Source: Saccharothrix syringae (GTDB taxonomy: Bacteria; Actinomycetota; Actinomycetes; Mycobacteriales; Pseudonocardiaceae). Taken from it: DNA of 64,000 bases. Position numbers and translations under genes: made by a program. Numbering within the stretch: position 1 is the first letter of the stretch; the number at the start of each line of letters is the position of its first letter. This document shows, in pieces, positions 52,957 through 61,674 of the stretch. The stretch covers positions 8,680,001 through 8,744,000 of the forward strand of contig NZ_CP034550.1 of assembly GCF_009498035.1 (NCBI RefSeq). The letters run 5' to 3'. The notes under the pieces were generated by a model. The model searched no databases, was not told the DNA's origin, and saw nothing but the letters and a program-made list of their open reading frames with translations.

Positions 52957-53353
52957 GGCTAGCGGTTGGGTCACGAGCCCACGCTAGTTGCCAGGGTTGA
53001 GCTGTGGCCAGCGGGCGGCAACAACGAAGGATGTGCGGGAGGTGTGCGAGAGGTGTGCGGGGAGGCGGACGAGGGGGTGACGGGAGGGTTTTGGGCTGTT
53101 TGTCGGGTTAACCGGGCCAGGCGGGGCCGGGCGAGGCGGTGCTGGGCTGGGCTGGGTCAGGCTGGGCGGGCTAGGCCAGGCGAGGCCGGCCTGAGCCGGG
53201 CGGGGCGGAGCCGGGCCGAGCGGGCGGAGGCGGAGCCGGGCCGAGCGGCGCTGGGCTGGGCGGGCGGCGCTGGCCTGGGCGGGCGGTGCTGGCCTGGGCG
53301 GCGCTGGGCTGGGTGGTACTGGCCTGGGCCGGGGTGAAAACGGGCCGGGGCGG
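52957..53353. other. 397-bp gene-free stretch with G-rich repeats
   Basis: No gene. Near cbiM there is a spaced dyad GTTGCC (52987-52992) / GGCAAC (53017-53022), a possible operator. From about 53110 to 53345 the plus strand is a G-rich low-complexity tract with short tandem repeats: a 20-mer at 53204-53223 recurs exactly at 53229-53248, and a 19-bp unit at 53260 recurs at 53279. The transcript from the minus strand would be C-rich. Confidence 0.8.
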
Positions 53354-54202
53354 TCAGCGCTTGACCGCGGCGAGCACCGTCTCCCGCATCGGCGTGGTGG
53401 GCCGCCCGATCAGCCGCGCCAACTCCCCGGTCACGTCGGCGAGCAACCCCTCGGCGATGTCGGTGTCCATCCGCGCCACCGTCCGCGCGACCACCTCGGG
53501 CACCCCGCCCCCGACGAGCGTGCGGGCGTACTGGACGGCCTCCATGTCGTGGTAGACGACCTCCGTGCCGGACACCTCGGTCACCAGCGCCGCCAACTCG
53601 GCCATGGTCCACGCCACGTCACCGGACAGCTCGTGCACCGCCCCCTCGTGCCCCTCGCCGGTCAGCACGACGGCCGCGGCCTCGGCGTAGTCGGCCCGGG
53701 CGGCCGAGGCGACGCGCCCGTCGTGGGCCGCGCCGGGGATCACGCCGGTGGTCAGCGACTCCCGGACCACCGCCTCGTAGTTCTCGTTGTACCAACCGTT
53801 GCGCAGGAACGCGAACGGCACGCCCGACGCGCGCACGTACTCCTCGGTGGCCCGGTGCTCGGGCGCGACCACGGCCGTGGACGTGTCGGCGTGCAGCACG
53901 CTGGTGTACGCCAGCAGCCGCACCCCGGCGGTCTTGGCGGCGTCCACGGCGGCCCAGTGCTGCGGCACGCGCCTGCCGACCTCGCTGCCCGAGATCAACA
54001 GCACCTGCCCCGCACCGTCGAACGCGGGGCCGAGGGTCCCCGGCCGGTCGTAGTCGGCCTCGCGGACCTCGACGCCCCGATCGGCCAGGTCCCGCGCCCG
54101 ACCCGGGTCGCGGACCGCCGCGACGACCTCCGCCCCGCGCTCCAGCAGGGCGTTGACGACCAGCCGGCCGAGCTTGCCGGTGGCACCGGTGACGACGATC
54201 AT
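53354..54202 (-). CDS. NAD(P)-binding oxidoreductase, QorB/NmrA-like
   Basis: 282 residues from ATG 54202. The nucleotide motif VTGATGKLGRLVVNALLERG opens the protein; ADYDRPGTLGPAFDGAGQVLLISG and LRNGWYNENYE match atypical SDRs of the quinone oxidoreductase 2 (QorB) type. The catalytic Tyr-Lys pair of classical SDRs is not evident, as in this family. Monocistronic. Confidence 0.83.
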   Translation of the reverse strand: MIVVTGATGKLGRLVVNALLERGAEVVAAVRDPGRARDLADRGVEVREADYDRPGTLGPAFDGAGQVLLISGSEVGRRVPQHWAAVDAAKTAGVRLLAYTSVLHADTSTAVVAPEHRATEEYVRASGVPFAFLRNGWYNENYEAVVRESLTTGVIPGAAHDGRVASAARADYAEAAAVVLTGEGHEGAVHELSGDVAWTMAELAALVTEVSGTEVVYHDMEAVQYARTLVGGGVPEVVARTVARMDTDIAEGLLADVTGELARLIGRPTTPMRETVLAAVKR

Positions 54203-54312
54203 GGGAGTCCCTAGGGCCGGGGAGACGGGCGCCGGACCACGGTAAGCCGGGCCCGCACCGGCGGCCACTCGGAGCAGCGGGCGCGACCCGTCACCCCTCC
54301 GGGCATTGCCAC

Positions 54313-54318
54313 TATGCT
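54313..54318 (+). promoter_or_regulatory. Possible -10 for a leaderless helicase mRNA
   Basis: TATGCT ends 9 nt before the ATG at 54328 and there is no Shine-Dalgarno. A convincing -35 is not seen. Confidence 0.35.
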
Positions 54319-54327
54319 CTGCCTGCG

Positions 54328-56808
54328 ATGACTCTCACCGACCGGCTGCCGCCCTCCCCCGACCCCGACCTCCTCTTCGACGCGTTCGCCGAGTGGGCGG
54401 CCGACCGGGGGCTGTCGCTGTACCCGGCGCAGCAGGAGGCGCTGATCGAGATCGTCTCCGGCTCGAACGTCATCCTCAGCACGCCCACCGGCTCCGGCAA
54501 GTCGCTGGTCGCCACCGGCGCGCACTTCGCCGCCCTGGCCGAGGGCAAGCGCACCTTCTACACCGCGCCCATCAAGGCCCTGGTGTCGGAGAAGTTCTTC
54601 GCGCTCATCGACACCTTCGGCGCGGAGAACGTCGGCATGATGACCGGCGACGCGAGCGTCAACGAGACCGCGCCGATCATCTGCTGCACGGCCGAGATCC
54701 TGGCCAACATCGCGCTGCGCGACGGCGCGCGGGCCGACGTCGGCCAGGTCGTCATGGACGAGTTCCACTTCTACTCCGAGCCGGACCGGGGCTGGGCCTG
54801 GCAGGTGCCCCTGATCGAGCTGCCGCAGGCGCAGTTCCTGCTGATGTCGGCCACCCTGGGCGACGTCACCTTCTTCGAGAAGGACCTCACCCGCCGCACC
54901 GGCCGGGCCACCACCACGGTCCGCTCGGCCGAGCGCCCGGTGCCGCTGCACTTCCAGTACGTCACCACGCCGCTGCACGAGACGATCGAGGAGCTGCTGC
55001 ACGGCCGCGAGGCCCCGATCTACGTGGTGCACTTCACCCAGGCGTCCGCCCTGGAGCGCGCCCAGTCGCTGATGTCGGTCAACGTGGCCACGCGCGCGGA
55101 GAAGGACGACATCGCGCGGATGATCGGCCGGTTCCGGTTCACCTCGGGGTTCGGCAAGACGCTGTCCCGGCTGGTGCGGCACGGCATCGGCGTGCACCAC
55201 GCGGGCATGCTGCCGAAGTACCGGCGCCTGGTGGAGCAGCTCGCGCAGGCCGGCCTGCTGAAGGTGATCTGCGGCACCGACACCCTGGGCGTGGGCATCA
55301 ACGTGCCCATCCGCACGGTGGTGTTCACCGCCCTGTCCAAGTACGACGGCCAGCGCACCCGCCACCTCAAGGCGCGGGAGTTCCACCAGATCGCGGGCCG
55401 GGCGGGCCGCGCCGGCTATGACACCGTGGGCACGGTGGTGGTGCAGGCGCCGGACCACGTGGTGGAGAACGAGAAGGCGCTGGCCAAGGCGGGCGACGAC
55501 CCGAAGAAGCGGCGCAAGGTGGTGCGCAAGAAGGCGCCCGAGGGCTTCGTGTCCTGGAGCGACCAGACCTTCGAGCGGCTCAAGAACGCCGAGCCGGAAC
55601 CGCTGACCTCCAGCTTCCAGGTCAGCCACGCCATGCTGCTCAACGTCATCGGCCGCCCCGGCAACGCGTTCGCCGCGATGCGGCACCTGCTGGAGGACAA
55701 CCACGAGGACCGGCCCGCGCAGCGCAGGCACGTCCTGCGCGCCATCTCCATGTACCGGGGGCTGCTGGCCGCGGGCGTGGTGGAGCGGCAGGGCGACGAC
55801 ATCCGGCTCACCGTGGACCTCCAGGTGAACTTCGCGCTCAACCAGCCGCTGTCGCCGTTCGCGCTGGCCGCGATCGAGCTGCTGGACCGCGAGTCGCCGT
55901 CCTACCCGCTCGACGTGCTCTCGGTGGTCGAGTCCACCCTGGACGACCCGCGCCAGGTGCTGTCCGCGCAGGAGCACAAGGCGCGCGGCGAGGCCATCGG
56001 CGCGATGAAGTCCGAGGGCATCGAGTACGACGAGCGGATGGCGCTGCTGGAGGAGGTGACGTACCCGAAGCCGCTGGCCGAGCTGCTGGAGGCCGCGTTC
56101 ACCACCTACCGGCGCGGGCACCCGTGGGTCGCCGACCACCACCTGTCGCCCAAGTCGGTGGTCCGCGACATGTTCGAGCGGTCGATGACCTTCGCCGAGT
56201 ACGTCTCGTACTACCAGCTGGCCCGCTCCGAGGGCCTGGTGCTGCGGTACCTGGCCGACGCGTACAAGGCGCTGCGGCAGACCGTGCCCGAGGACGCCAA
56301 GACCGAGGAGCTGAGCGACCTCCAGGAGTGGCTGGGCGAGCTGGTCCGCCAGGTCGACTCCAGCCTGCTCGACGAGTGGGAGAAGCTGCGCAACCCCGGC
56401 GAGGAGGCCGAGGCGGCGCTGGCCGAGGCGCCGCCCGCGGTCACCCGCAACGTGCGCGCGTTCCGCGTGCTGGTGCGCAACGCGCTGTTCCGGCGCGTCG
56501 AGCTGGCCGCCCGGCGCAACTACCACGAGCTGGGGCAGCTCGACGGCGACGCGGGCTGGTCCGCCGAGGACTGGCGGGACGCGCTGGAGCCGTACTTCGA
56601 GGAGCACGGCGAGATCGGCACCGGCCCGAACGCGCGCGGCCCGGCCATGCTGGTGATCACCGAGGAGCCTGGTCGCTGGGTGGTGCGGCAGATCTTCGAC
56701 GACCCCGCCGGCGACCACGACTGGGGCTTCACCGCCGAGGTCGACCTGGCCGAGTCCGACGAGACCGGCACGGCCGCGGTCCGGGTCACCGAGGTGGGCC
56801 GGCTCTAG
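54328..56808 (+). CDS. Ski2-like DEAD/DEAH-box helicase with DUF3516 tail
   Basis: 826 residues. Motif I STPTGSGKS (about 51-59), TAPIKALVSEKF (Ia), DEFHF (a DExH motif II), LMSATLGD (III) and HQIAGRAGRAGYDT (VI) define a superfamily 2 helicase of the Ski2/Mtr4 group. The C-terminal about 350 residues correspond to DUF3516, found in actinobacterial helicases. The role in RNA turnover or DNA repair is unsettled. Confidence 0.9.
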   Translation: MTLTDRLPPSPDPDLLFDAFAEWAADRGLSLYPAQQEALIEIVSGSNVILSTPTGSGKSLVATGAHFAALAEGKRTFYTAPIKALVSEKFFALIDTFGAENVGMMTGDASVNETAPIICCTAEILANIALRDGARADVGQVVMDEFHFYSEPDRGWAWQVPLIELPQAQFLLMSATLGDVTFFEKDLTRRTGRATTTVRSAERPVPLHFQYVTTPLHETIEELLHGREAPIYVVHFTQASALERAQSLMSVNVATRAEKDDIARMIGRFRFTSGFGKTLSRLVRHGIGVHHAGMLPKYRRLVEQLAQAGLLKVICGTDTLGVGINVPIRTVVFTALSKYDGQRTRHLKAREFHQIAGRAGRAGYDTVGTVVVQAPDHVVENEKALAKAGDDPKKRRKVVRKKAPEGFVSWSDQTFERLKNAEPEPLTSSFQVSHAMLLNVIGRPGNAFAAMRHLLEDNHEDRPAQRRHVLRAISMYRGLLAAGVVERQGDDIRLTVDLQVNFALNQPLSPFALAAIELLDRESPSYPLDVLSVVESTLDDPRQVLSAQEHKARGEAIGAMKSEGIEYDERMALLEEVTYPKPLAELLEAAFTTYRRGHPWVADHHLSPKSVVRDMFERSMTFAEYVSYYQLARSEGLVLRYLADAYKALRQTVPEDAKTEELSDLQEWLGELVRQVDSSLLDEWEKLRNPGEEAEAALAEAPPAVTRNVRAFRVLVRNALFRRVELAARRNYHELGQLDGDAGWSAEDWRDALEPYFEEHGEIGTGPNARGPAMLVITEEPGRWVVRQIFDDPAGDHDWGFTAEVDLAESDETGTAAVRVTEVGRL

Positions 56809-56853
56809 TCCGGGGCCATCCGGTGGTACTCCGGCACCGGCCGGGGTACCAGC

Positions 56854-59800
56854 ATGGTCGGGTCGGACGAGGATCGGAGGCGGTTGACCCTGTCGCGGGA
56901 CGAGTTCGGCGTGCTGGGGTCCCTGGTGGTCCGCCGCGACGGCCGGGCCGTCCAGGTCACCGCCGCCAAGCACCGCATCGTCCTGGCCGCGCTGCTGCTG
57001 GGCGCGAACCGGTCGGTGCCCGCGGGCGAGCTGATCCGCCGGGTGTGGGGCGAGGCGCCGCCGGACCGGGCCGGGCGGACGCTGCCGGTGTACGTGATGC
57101 GCCTGCGGCGCGCGCTCGGCGAACCCGCGCTGATCCGCACCACCTCCAGCGGCTACCGGATCGACCTGCCGCCCGACGCGCTGGACCTGCACCGGTTCGA
57201 CGCGCTGGCCGAGCGGGGCGCGGCGCTGGTCCGGGACGGCGACCTCGCGGCGGCGCTGCCGGTGTACGAGCGGGCGCTGGGGTGCTGGCGCGGCGCGCCG
57301 CTGGCCGACGTGCCCTCGCCGTCGTTGCAGGAGGTCGAGGCGCCGAACCTGGTCGAGCGGCGGTTGCGGGTGACCGCGGAGCTGGTGGACGTCAAGCTGC
57401 TGCTGGGCCGGTGCGACGAGGTGGTGGCCGACCTGCGCAGGCTGACCGCGCAGCACCCGCTGCGCGAGCGGTTCTGGTCGCAGCTGATGGTGGCGCTGTA
57501 CCGGGCGGACCGGCAGGCCGACGCGCTGGACGCCTACCGGCAGGGCGCCACGGTGCTGGCGCGGGAGCTGGGCGTGGACCCGGGAGACTCGATGCGCGCG
57601 GTGCACCGGGCGATCCTCACCGGCGACCCGGCCCTGCACCGGCCGGCGGCGGCCGCGTGGGCGCCGGTGTCGCAGCTGCCCGCGCCGGTGGGCAACTTCG
57701 TGGGCCGCGCGGCCGAGCTGGTGCGGGTGACGGACCTGCTCACCCGGTCGGGGGCGACCGTGGTGGTGTGCGGGCCGCCGGGCGTGGGCAAGACGGCGCT
57801 GGCCGTGTCGGTGGCGCACGCGGTGCGCGACCGCTACCCCGACGGCCAGCTGTACGTGGACCTGCGCGGGCACTCCACGTCCCCGCCGCTGCCCACCTCG
57901 GCGGTGCTGGCGCGGTTCCTGCGGGCCATGGGCGTGCGGGCCGACCACATCCCGGTGGACGAGCGGGAGCTGGTGCGCGGCTACCGGGCCCGGCTGCGCG
58001 GGCGGCGGGTGCTGATCACGCTGGACAACGCGGCGTCGGCGGAGCAGGTGCTGCCGCTGCTGCCCACCGCGCCGGGCGCGCCCGGCGGCTCGGGGTGCTC
58101 CGTGCTGGTCACCAGCCGCATAGAGCCGCGCGGGACGCTGCGCGCGACGACCGTGCGGCTGGACGTGCTGCGCGCCGAGGAGGCGTGGAAGCTGCTGGCG
58201 CGCACGCTCGGGCCGGAGGTGGCGGTGGCGCAGTTCGACGCGCTGGCCGAGCTGGCGCGGCTGTGCGGGTACCTGCCGCTGGCGCTGCGGATCGCGCTGG
58301 GCAACCTGGTCGGGTCGCCGCACGTGGACGTCGCCTCCTACGTGGCGGAGCTGCGCGGCGGCGACCGGCTCGCGGCGCTGGCCGTGGACAACGACGACAC
58401 CGCCGCGGTCCGGCGCGCCTTCGACCTGTCCTACGCGGCGCTCACGCCCGCCGCGGCGCGGCTGTTCCGGCTGGCGGCCGTGCTGCCGGGGCCGGACTTC
58501 GGCGCGGCGGGCGCGGCGGCGCTGCTGGAGGTGCCCGAGGGGGCGGCGCGGCGGCTGCTCGACGACCTGGCGTCGGCGCACCTGGTGCAGCGGGTCGGCG
58601 CGGACCGGTTCGCCCTGCACGACCTGCTCCAGGACTACGCCGCCGACCGGGCCGCGGCGGCGGGCGAGGACGTCGGCGCGGCGCGGCGGCGCCTGTTCGA
58701 CTGGTACCTGCGCACCGCGGTCGAGGTCGGGGACGTGCTCTACCCCGAGCTGGGCACGTCCGGGCCGCCGCGGCTGTCGCCGGGGGCCGCGCGGGCGTGG
58801 CTGGCGGCCGAGCGGCCCAGCGTGCTGGCCGCGACCGAGCACTGCGCCGCGCACGGCCCGCGCGCGCTGTCGTGGCGGCTGATCAGCGCGGTGAGCGGGT
58901 ACTTCGGCTCGCACGGCCACCACGTGGAGTTCCTGCACGCCATCGACGCGGCGCTGGGCGCGGCCCGCGCGGAGGGCGACCGGGACGCGGAGGCGTCCAT
59001 GCTCATCTGGCTGGCCACCGAGCACCGCAACCTGGGCAACCCGCGGGTGGCGCTGCGGCACCTGGCGGCGGCCCGCCCGGCCGGCCTGCTGGCGTGGCTG
59101 CACTCGGGCCTGGCGGGCGTGGTCCACATGGAACTGGGCGACCTCGACGCCGCGGCCGCCTCGTTCGACCGGATGGCGACCCTGGTGGACGAGGACTGGG
59201 CGCCGCCGCACGTGCGGATCGGGGTGCTGGCCGGGCACGGCGCGGTGCTGCTGATGCGCGGCGACGCGGCGGGCGCGGCGGAGCTGCTGGCCGAGGGCCT
59301 GGCCCTGGCCCGCACCGCCGAGGGGACCAACGTGGAGGCGACGTGCGCGAGCGTGCTGGCGCGCTGCCGCACGCTGCTGGGCGACCACGCGGGCGCGGTC
59401 GACCTGCTGCGCCACGCCGAAGCCGCCTGGTACCGGACCGGGGTGCGGCACTCGCGGGCCGAGGCGACCGCGCACCTGGCCGTGGCGCTGTGCCTGGGCG
59501 GGGAGCACGCCGAGGCGCTGCGGACCGCCCAGCGGGCCCTGGCGCAGGTGCACGAGCTGGGCGGCTGCCCGCGGATCGAGGCGGAGGTGCACAACGCCCT
59601 GGGCCTGGTCCTGCGGCACCTGGGCGAACCGGCCCGCGCCGAGGCCGCGCACCTGCGGGCGCTGGAGCTGGCGACGGCCGCCGAGTACCTGTTCGGGGTG
59701 GTCCAGGCGCACGCGCACCTGGTGCGGGTGCTGGCCTCGGTCGGGCGGCGGGAGGAGGCCCTGCGGTCCGCGCGGGTGGTCGCGGAGCTGGCCGGGCGCG

Positions 59801-59856
59801 GCGGCTTCGGCTTCTTCGAGCAGGTGGCCGCGACCGCGCTGGCCGACCTGGCGTGA
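56854..59856 (+). CDS. AfsR/SARP-type regulator with NB-ARC and TPR domains
   Basis: 1000 residues from ATG 56854; a TTG at 56884 with GGAGG nearby is an alternative. Order: OmpR-like winged helix (about 17-105), bacterial transcriptional activation domain (110-255), STAND ATPase with Walker A VVVCGPPGVGKTALAV (about 303-318) and VLITLDNAAS, then TPR-like repeats (640-1000). Such proteins switch on secondary metabolism or other pathways. No biosynthetic cluster is adjacent, so the target is unknown. Confidence 0.9.
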   Translation: MVGSDEDRRRLTLSRDEFGVLGSLVVRRDGRAVQVTAAKHRIVLAALLLGANRSVPAGELIRRVWGEAPPDRAGRTLPVYVMRLRRALGEPALIRTTSSGYRIDLPPDALDLHRFDALAERGAALVRDGDLAAALPVYERALGCWRGAPLADVPSPSLQEVEAPNLVERRLRVTAELVDVKLLLGRCDEVVADLRRLTAQHPLRERFWSQLMVALYRADRQADALDAYRQGATVLARELGVDPGDSMRAVHRAILTGDPALHRPAAAAWAPVSQLPAPVGNFVGRAAELVRVTDLLTRSGATVVVCGPPGVGKTALAVSVAHAVRDRYPDGQLYVDLRGHSTSPPLPTSAVLARFLRAMGVRADHIPVDERELVRGYRARLRGRRVLITLDNAASAEQVLPLLPTAPGAPGGSGCSVLVTSRIEPRGTLRATTVRLDVLRAEEAWKLLARTLGPEVAVAQFDALAELARLCGYLPLALRIALGNLVGSPHVDVASYVAELRGGDRLAALAVDNDDTAAVRRAFDLSYAALTPAAARLFRLAAVLPGPDFGAAGAAALLEVPEGAARRLLDDLASAHLVQRVGADRFALHDLLQDYAADRAAAAGEDVGAARRRLFDWYLRTAVEVGDVLYPELGTSGPPRLSPGAARAWLAAERPSVLAATEHCAAHGPRALSWRLISAVSGYFGSHGHHVEFLHAIDAALGAARAEGDRDAEASMLIWLATEHRNLGNPRVALRHLAAARPAGLLAWLHSGLAGVVHMELGDLDAAAASFDRMATLVDEDWAPPHVRIGVLAGHGAVLLMRGDAAGAAELLAEGLALARTAEGTNVEATCASVLARCRTLLGDHAGAVDLLRHAEAAWYRTGVRHSRAEATAHLAVALCLGGEHAEALRTAQRALAQVHELGGCPRIEAEVHNALGLVLRHLGEPARAEAAHLRALELATAAEYLFGVVQAHAHLVRVLASVGRREEALRSARVVAELAGRGGFGFFEQVAATALADLA

Positions 59857-59861
59857 CCGCG

Positions 59862-59920
59862 GGCGGCGGGAGAAGGCCCTGCGATCCGCGCGAGTGCCCG
59901 CGGAGCCGACCTGGCGTGAC
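59862..59920 (+). repeat. Degenerate duplicate of the SARP gene's 3' end
   Basis: CGGGCGGCGGGAGAAGGCCCTGCGATCCGCGCGAGTG... repeats, with a few substitutions, the coding sequence at about 59745-59797, and then GACCTGGCGTGACCGCGGGCG repeats the gene's own stop region. The bases in between are deleted. A past tandem duplication now decayed into non-coding DNA. Confidence 0.65.
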
Positions 59921-60074
59921 CGCGGGCGAGCGGGCCGGGTCGGGCACCGGTCCCCCGTGGACCCGTGTCGTCCACCACACCAATCAAGACCACTCCACCA
60001 GGTCGTTGACCTCCCACGCCACCGGCGCGAGCATCGGGTTCCGGAACACCGCTGGAGCGCAACTGGGGGACCGC

Positions 60075-60383
60075 ATGACTTCCGATCCGCACGTCGGGCT
60101 GGCGCGGATCGCCGAAGGTCCACCCGGGACGTCCGCCGAGCTGGTCTCGGCGCTCACCGAGCTGGCCCGGCTGGCCAACCACTTCTCCGAGGTGGTGCGC
60201 GGCCTGCAGGAACCGACCCGGCGGCTCGTCGGCAGCGCGGCGGCGGCCTCGGTGTCGCTGGCCGCGCGGCGGGCCGAGGAGGCGTTCCTGGAGCTGGAGG
60301 TCACGCTGGGTGACGCGGCGGCCGCGCGGCGGTCGTTGCCCTTGGCCACCCCCAGGGGCGAGGATGGGCGACCAATGGTCTAA
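60075..60383 (+). CDS. Small hypothetical protein, largely helical
   Basis: 102 residues from ATG 60075 (GGGGGA upstream). TSAELVSALTELARLANHFSEVVRGL and the Ala-rich SLAARRAEEAFLELEVTL suggest amphipathic helices. I do not recognise it. It lies 36 nt before the LytTR regulator gene on the same strand. Confidence 0.45.
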   Translation: MTSDPHVGLARIAEGPPGTSAELVSALTELARLANHFSEVVRGLQEPTRRLVGSAAAASVSLAARRAEEAFLELEVTLGDAAAARRSLPLATPRGEDGRPMV

Positions 60384-60418
60384 TCGCCGACGCCGTCGAC
60401 CGCACGCATTGGAAGCCG

Positions 60419-61258
60419 ATGACCTCAGGACTCCCCTGTCCCCTCTGCGAGGGCCCGGAGCGCCGCGGGGCGCTGGAGCGGGCACTGCGGGTGCTCGCGG
60501 TGGACGACGAGGCGCCCGCCCTGGAGGACCTCGTCTACCTGCTGCGCTCCGACCCGCGCGTCGGCCACGTGGAGGCGGTGACGGACGCGACCAAGGCGTT
60601 GCGCACGCTGCACCGCGCCATGGACGCCGGGCAGCCGGTGGACGCGGTGTTCCTGGACATCCGGATGCCCGGCCTGGACGGGCTGGACCTGGCCCGGGTG
60701 CTGTCCCGGTTCGCCCAGCCTCCCCCGATCGTGTTCGTGACCGCGCACCAGGAGCCCGCGGTCGAGGCGTTCGAGCTCAAGGCGCTGGACTACCTGCTCA
60801 AGCCGGTCCGGGCGGAGCGGCTGGCCGAGTCGGTGCACCGGATCGTGCACGAGGTGCTGGACTCCAAGACCCCCGAACCCGCCGCCGCGGCGCCCGCCGA
60901 GAAGGCGCCGGACGTGGGCGACGAGGTCATCCCGGTGGAGCTGGGCGGCATCACCCGGTTCATCCGGCTGGCCGACATCCGCTACGTGGAGGCGCACGGC
61001 GACTACGCCCGCCTGCACACCGCCACCGGCAGCGGGCTGGTGCGCGCCGCGCTCAACGGGCTGGAGGAGCGCTGGCGGTCGGCCGGGTTCGTGCGCATCC
61101 ACCGCAGCCACCTGGTCTCGCTCGGCCACATCGACGAGCTGCGCCTGGAGGACGGCCACCTCAGCGTCAACATCGGCGGCGCGGTGCTGCCGGTCAGCCG
61201 GCGGCACGCCCGGCACCTGCGCCAGCTGCTGGTGCGCCGCAACCGGCAACCGTCGTGA
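60419..61258 (+). CDS. LytTR-family response regulator
   Basis: 279 residues. Receiver domain with acidic pocket VDDE and phosphoacceptor Asp80 (VFLDIRMPG), KALDYLLKPV at its end; an Ala-rich linker; C-terminal LytTR DNA-binding domain (RFIRLADIRYVEAHGDYARLHT, GFVRIHRSHLVSL). The N-terminal about 20 residues contain CPLC, unusual for the family; a later start is possible. Partner of the LytS-like kinase at 63386. Confidence 0.9.
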   Translation: MTSGLPCPLCEGPERRGALERALRVLAVDDEAPALEDLVYLLRSDPRVGHVEAVTDATKALRTLHRAMDAGQPVDAVFLDIRMPGLDGLDLARVLSRFAQPPPIVFVTAHQEPAVEAFELKALDYLLKPVRAERLAESVHRIVHEVLDSKTPEPAAAAPAEKAPDVGDEVIPVELGGITRFIRLADIRYVEAHGDYARLHTATGSGLVRAALNGLEERWRSAGFVRIHRSHLVSLGHIDELRLEDGHLSVNIGGAVLPVSRRHARHLRQLLVRRNRQPS

Positions 61259-61674
61259 CCGGGGCGCAGCCGCCGCGCCAGCGCGTGGTGGTCACCGGCC
61301 CCCAGCCGCCGCGCCAGCGCGTGGTGGTGACCAGCCCGCGCACCCGCGCGCCGCGCGCGCCCCGCCCGTACCCCGCCTCGCGGGAGATCGACGAGCAGAG
61401 CGAGCTGGGCGCGGTCTACATGCGGTCGCTGATCCGCACCCAGCGGCGGCTCGGGCTGCTGCTGTGCGCGGTGGTGTGCGGGAGCGTGGCGGCGCTGCCG
61501 CTGGTGTTCACCCTCGTGCCGTCGGTGGGCACCCAGCGGCTGCTGGGCCTGCCGCTGCCGTGGCTGCTGCTGGGCGTGCTGGTGTTCCCGGTGTTCGTGC
61601 TGGCGGGCTGGTTCTACGTGCGGCAGGCCGAGCGGGGCGAGCGCGAGTTCGCCGAGCTGGTGGAGAGGTCGTGA
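61255..61674 (+). CDS. DUF485-like membrane protein
   Basis: 139 residues from GTG 61255 (GTGA overlap). Residues 1-45 are a basic, Pro-rich tail opening with a tandem repeat of PPRQRVVVTG. Two transmembrane helices follow (about 67-90 and 102-122), and FYVRQAERGEREFAELVE is the DUF485 end signature. DUF485 proteins (YjcH) go with acetate symporters, as here. Confidence 0.83.
   Translation: MTGAQPPRQRVVVTGPQPPRQRVVVTSPRTRAPRAPRPYPASREIDEQSELGAVYMRSLIRTQRRLGLLLCAVVCGSVAALPLVFTLVPSVGTQRLLGLPLPWLLLGVLVFPVFVLAGWFYVRQAERGEREFAELVERS

Noticed and set aside
52957..53353. Cobalamin or nickel riboswitch upstream of cbiM
   Set aside because: No B12-box-like or NiCo four-way junction pattern could be found; only a simple spaced dyad.
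53157..53612. Open frame through the G-rich tract
   Set aside because: Product is Arg/Ala/Pro low complexity and runs out of frame through the QorB-like gene.
54211..60123. A nearly 2000-codon open frame on the minus strand, antisense to the helicase and SARP genes
   Set aside because: High GC makes stop codons rare in all frames. The translation is His/Gly/Arg-rich and repetitive without any domain, whereas the plus-strand frames hold clear motifs.
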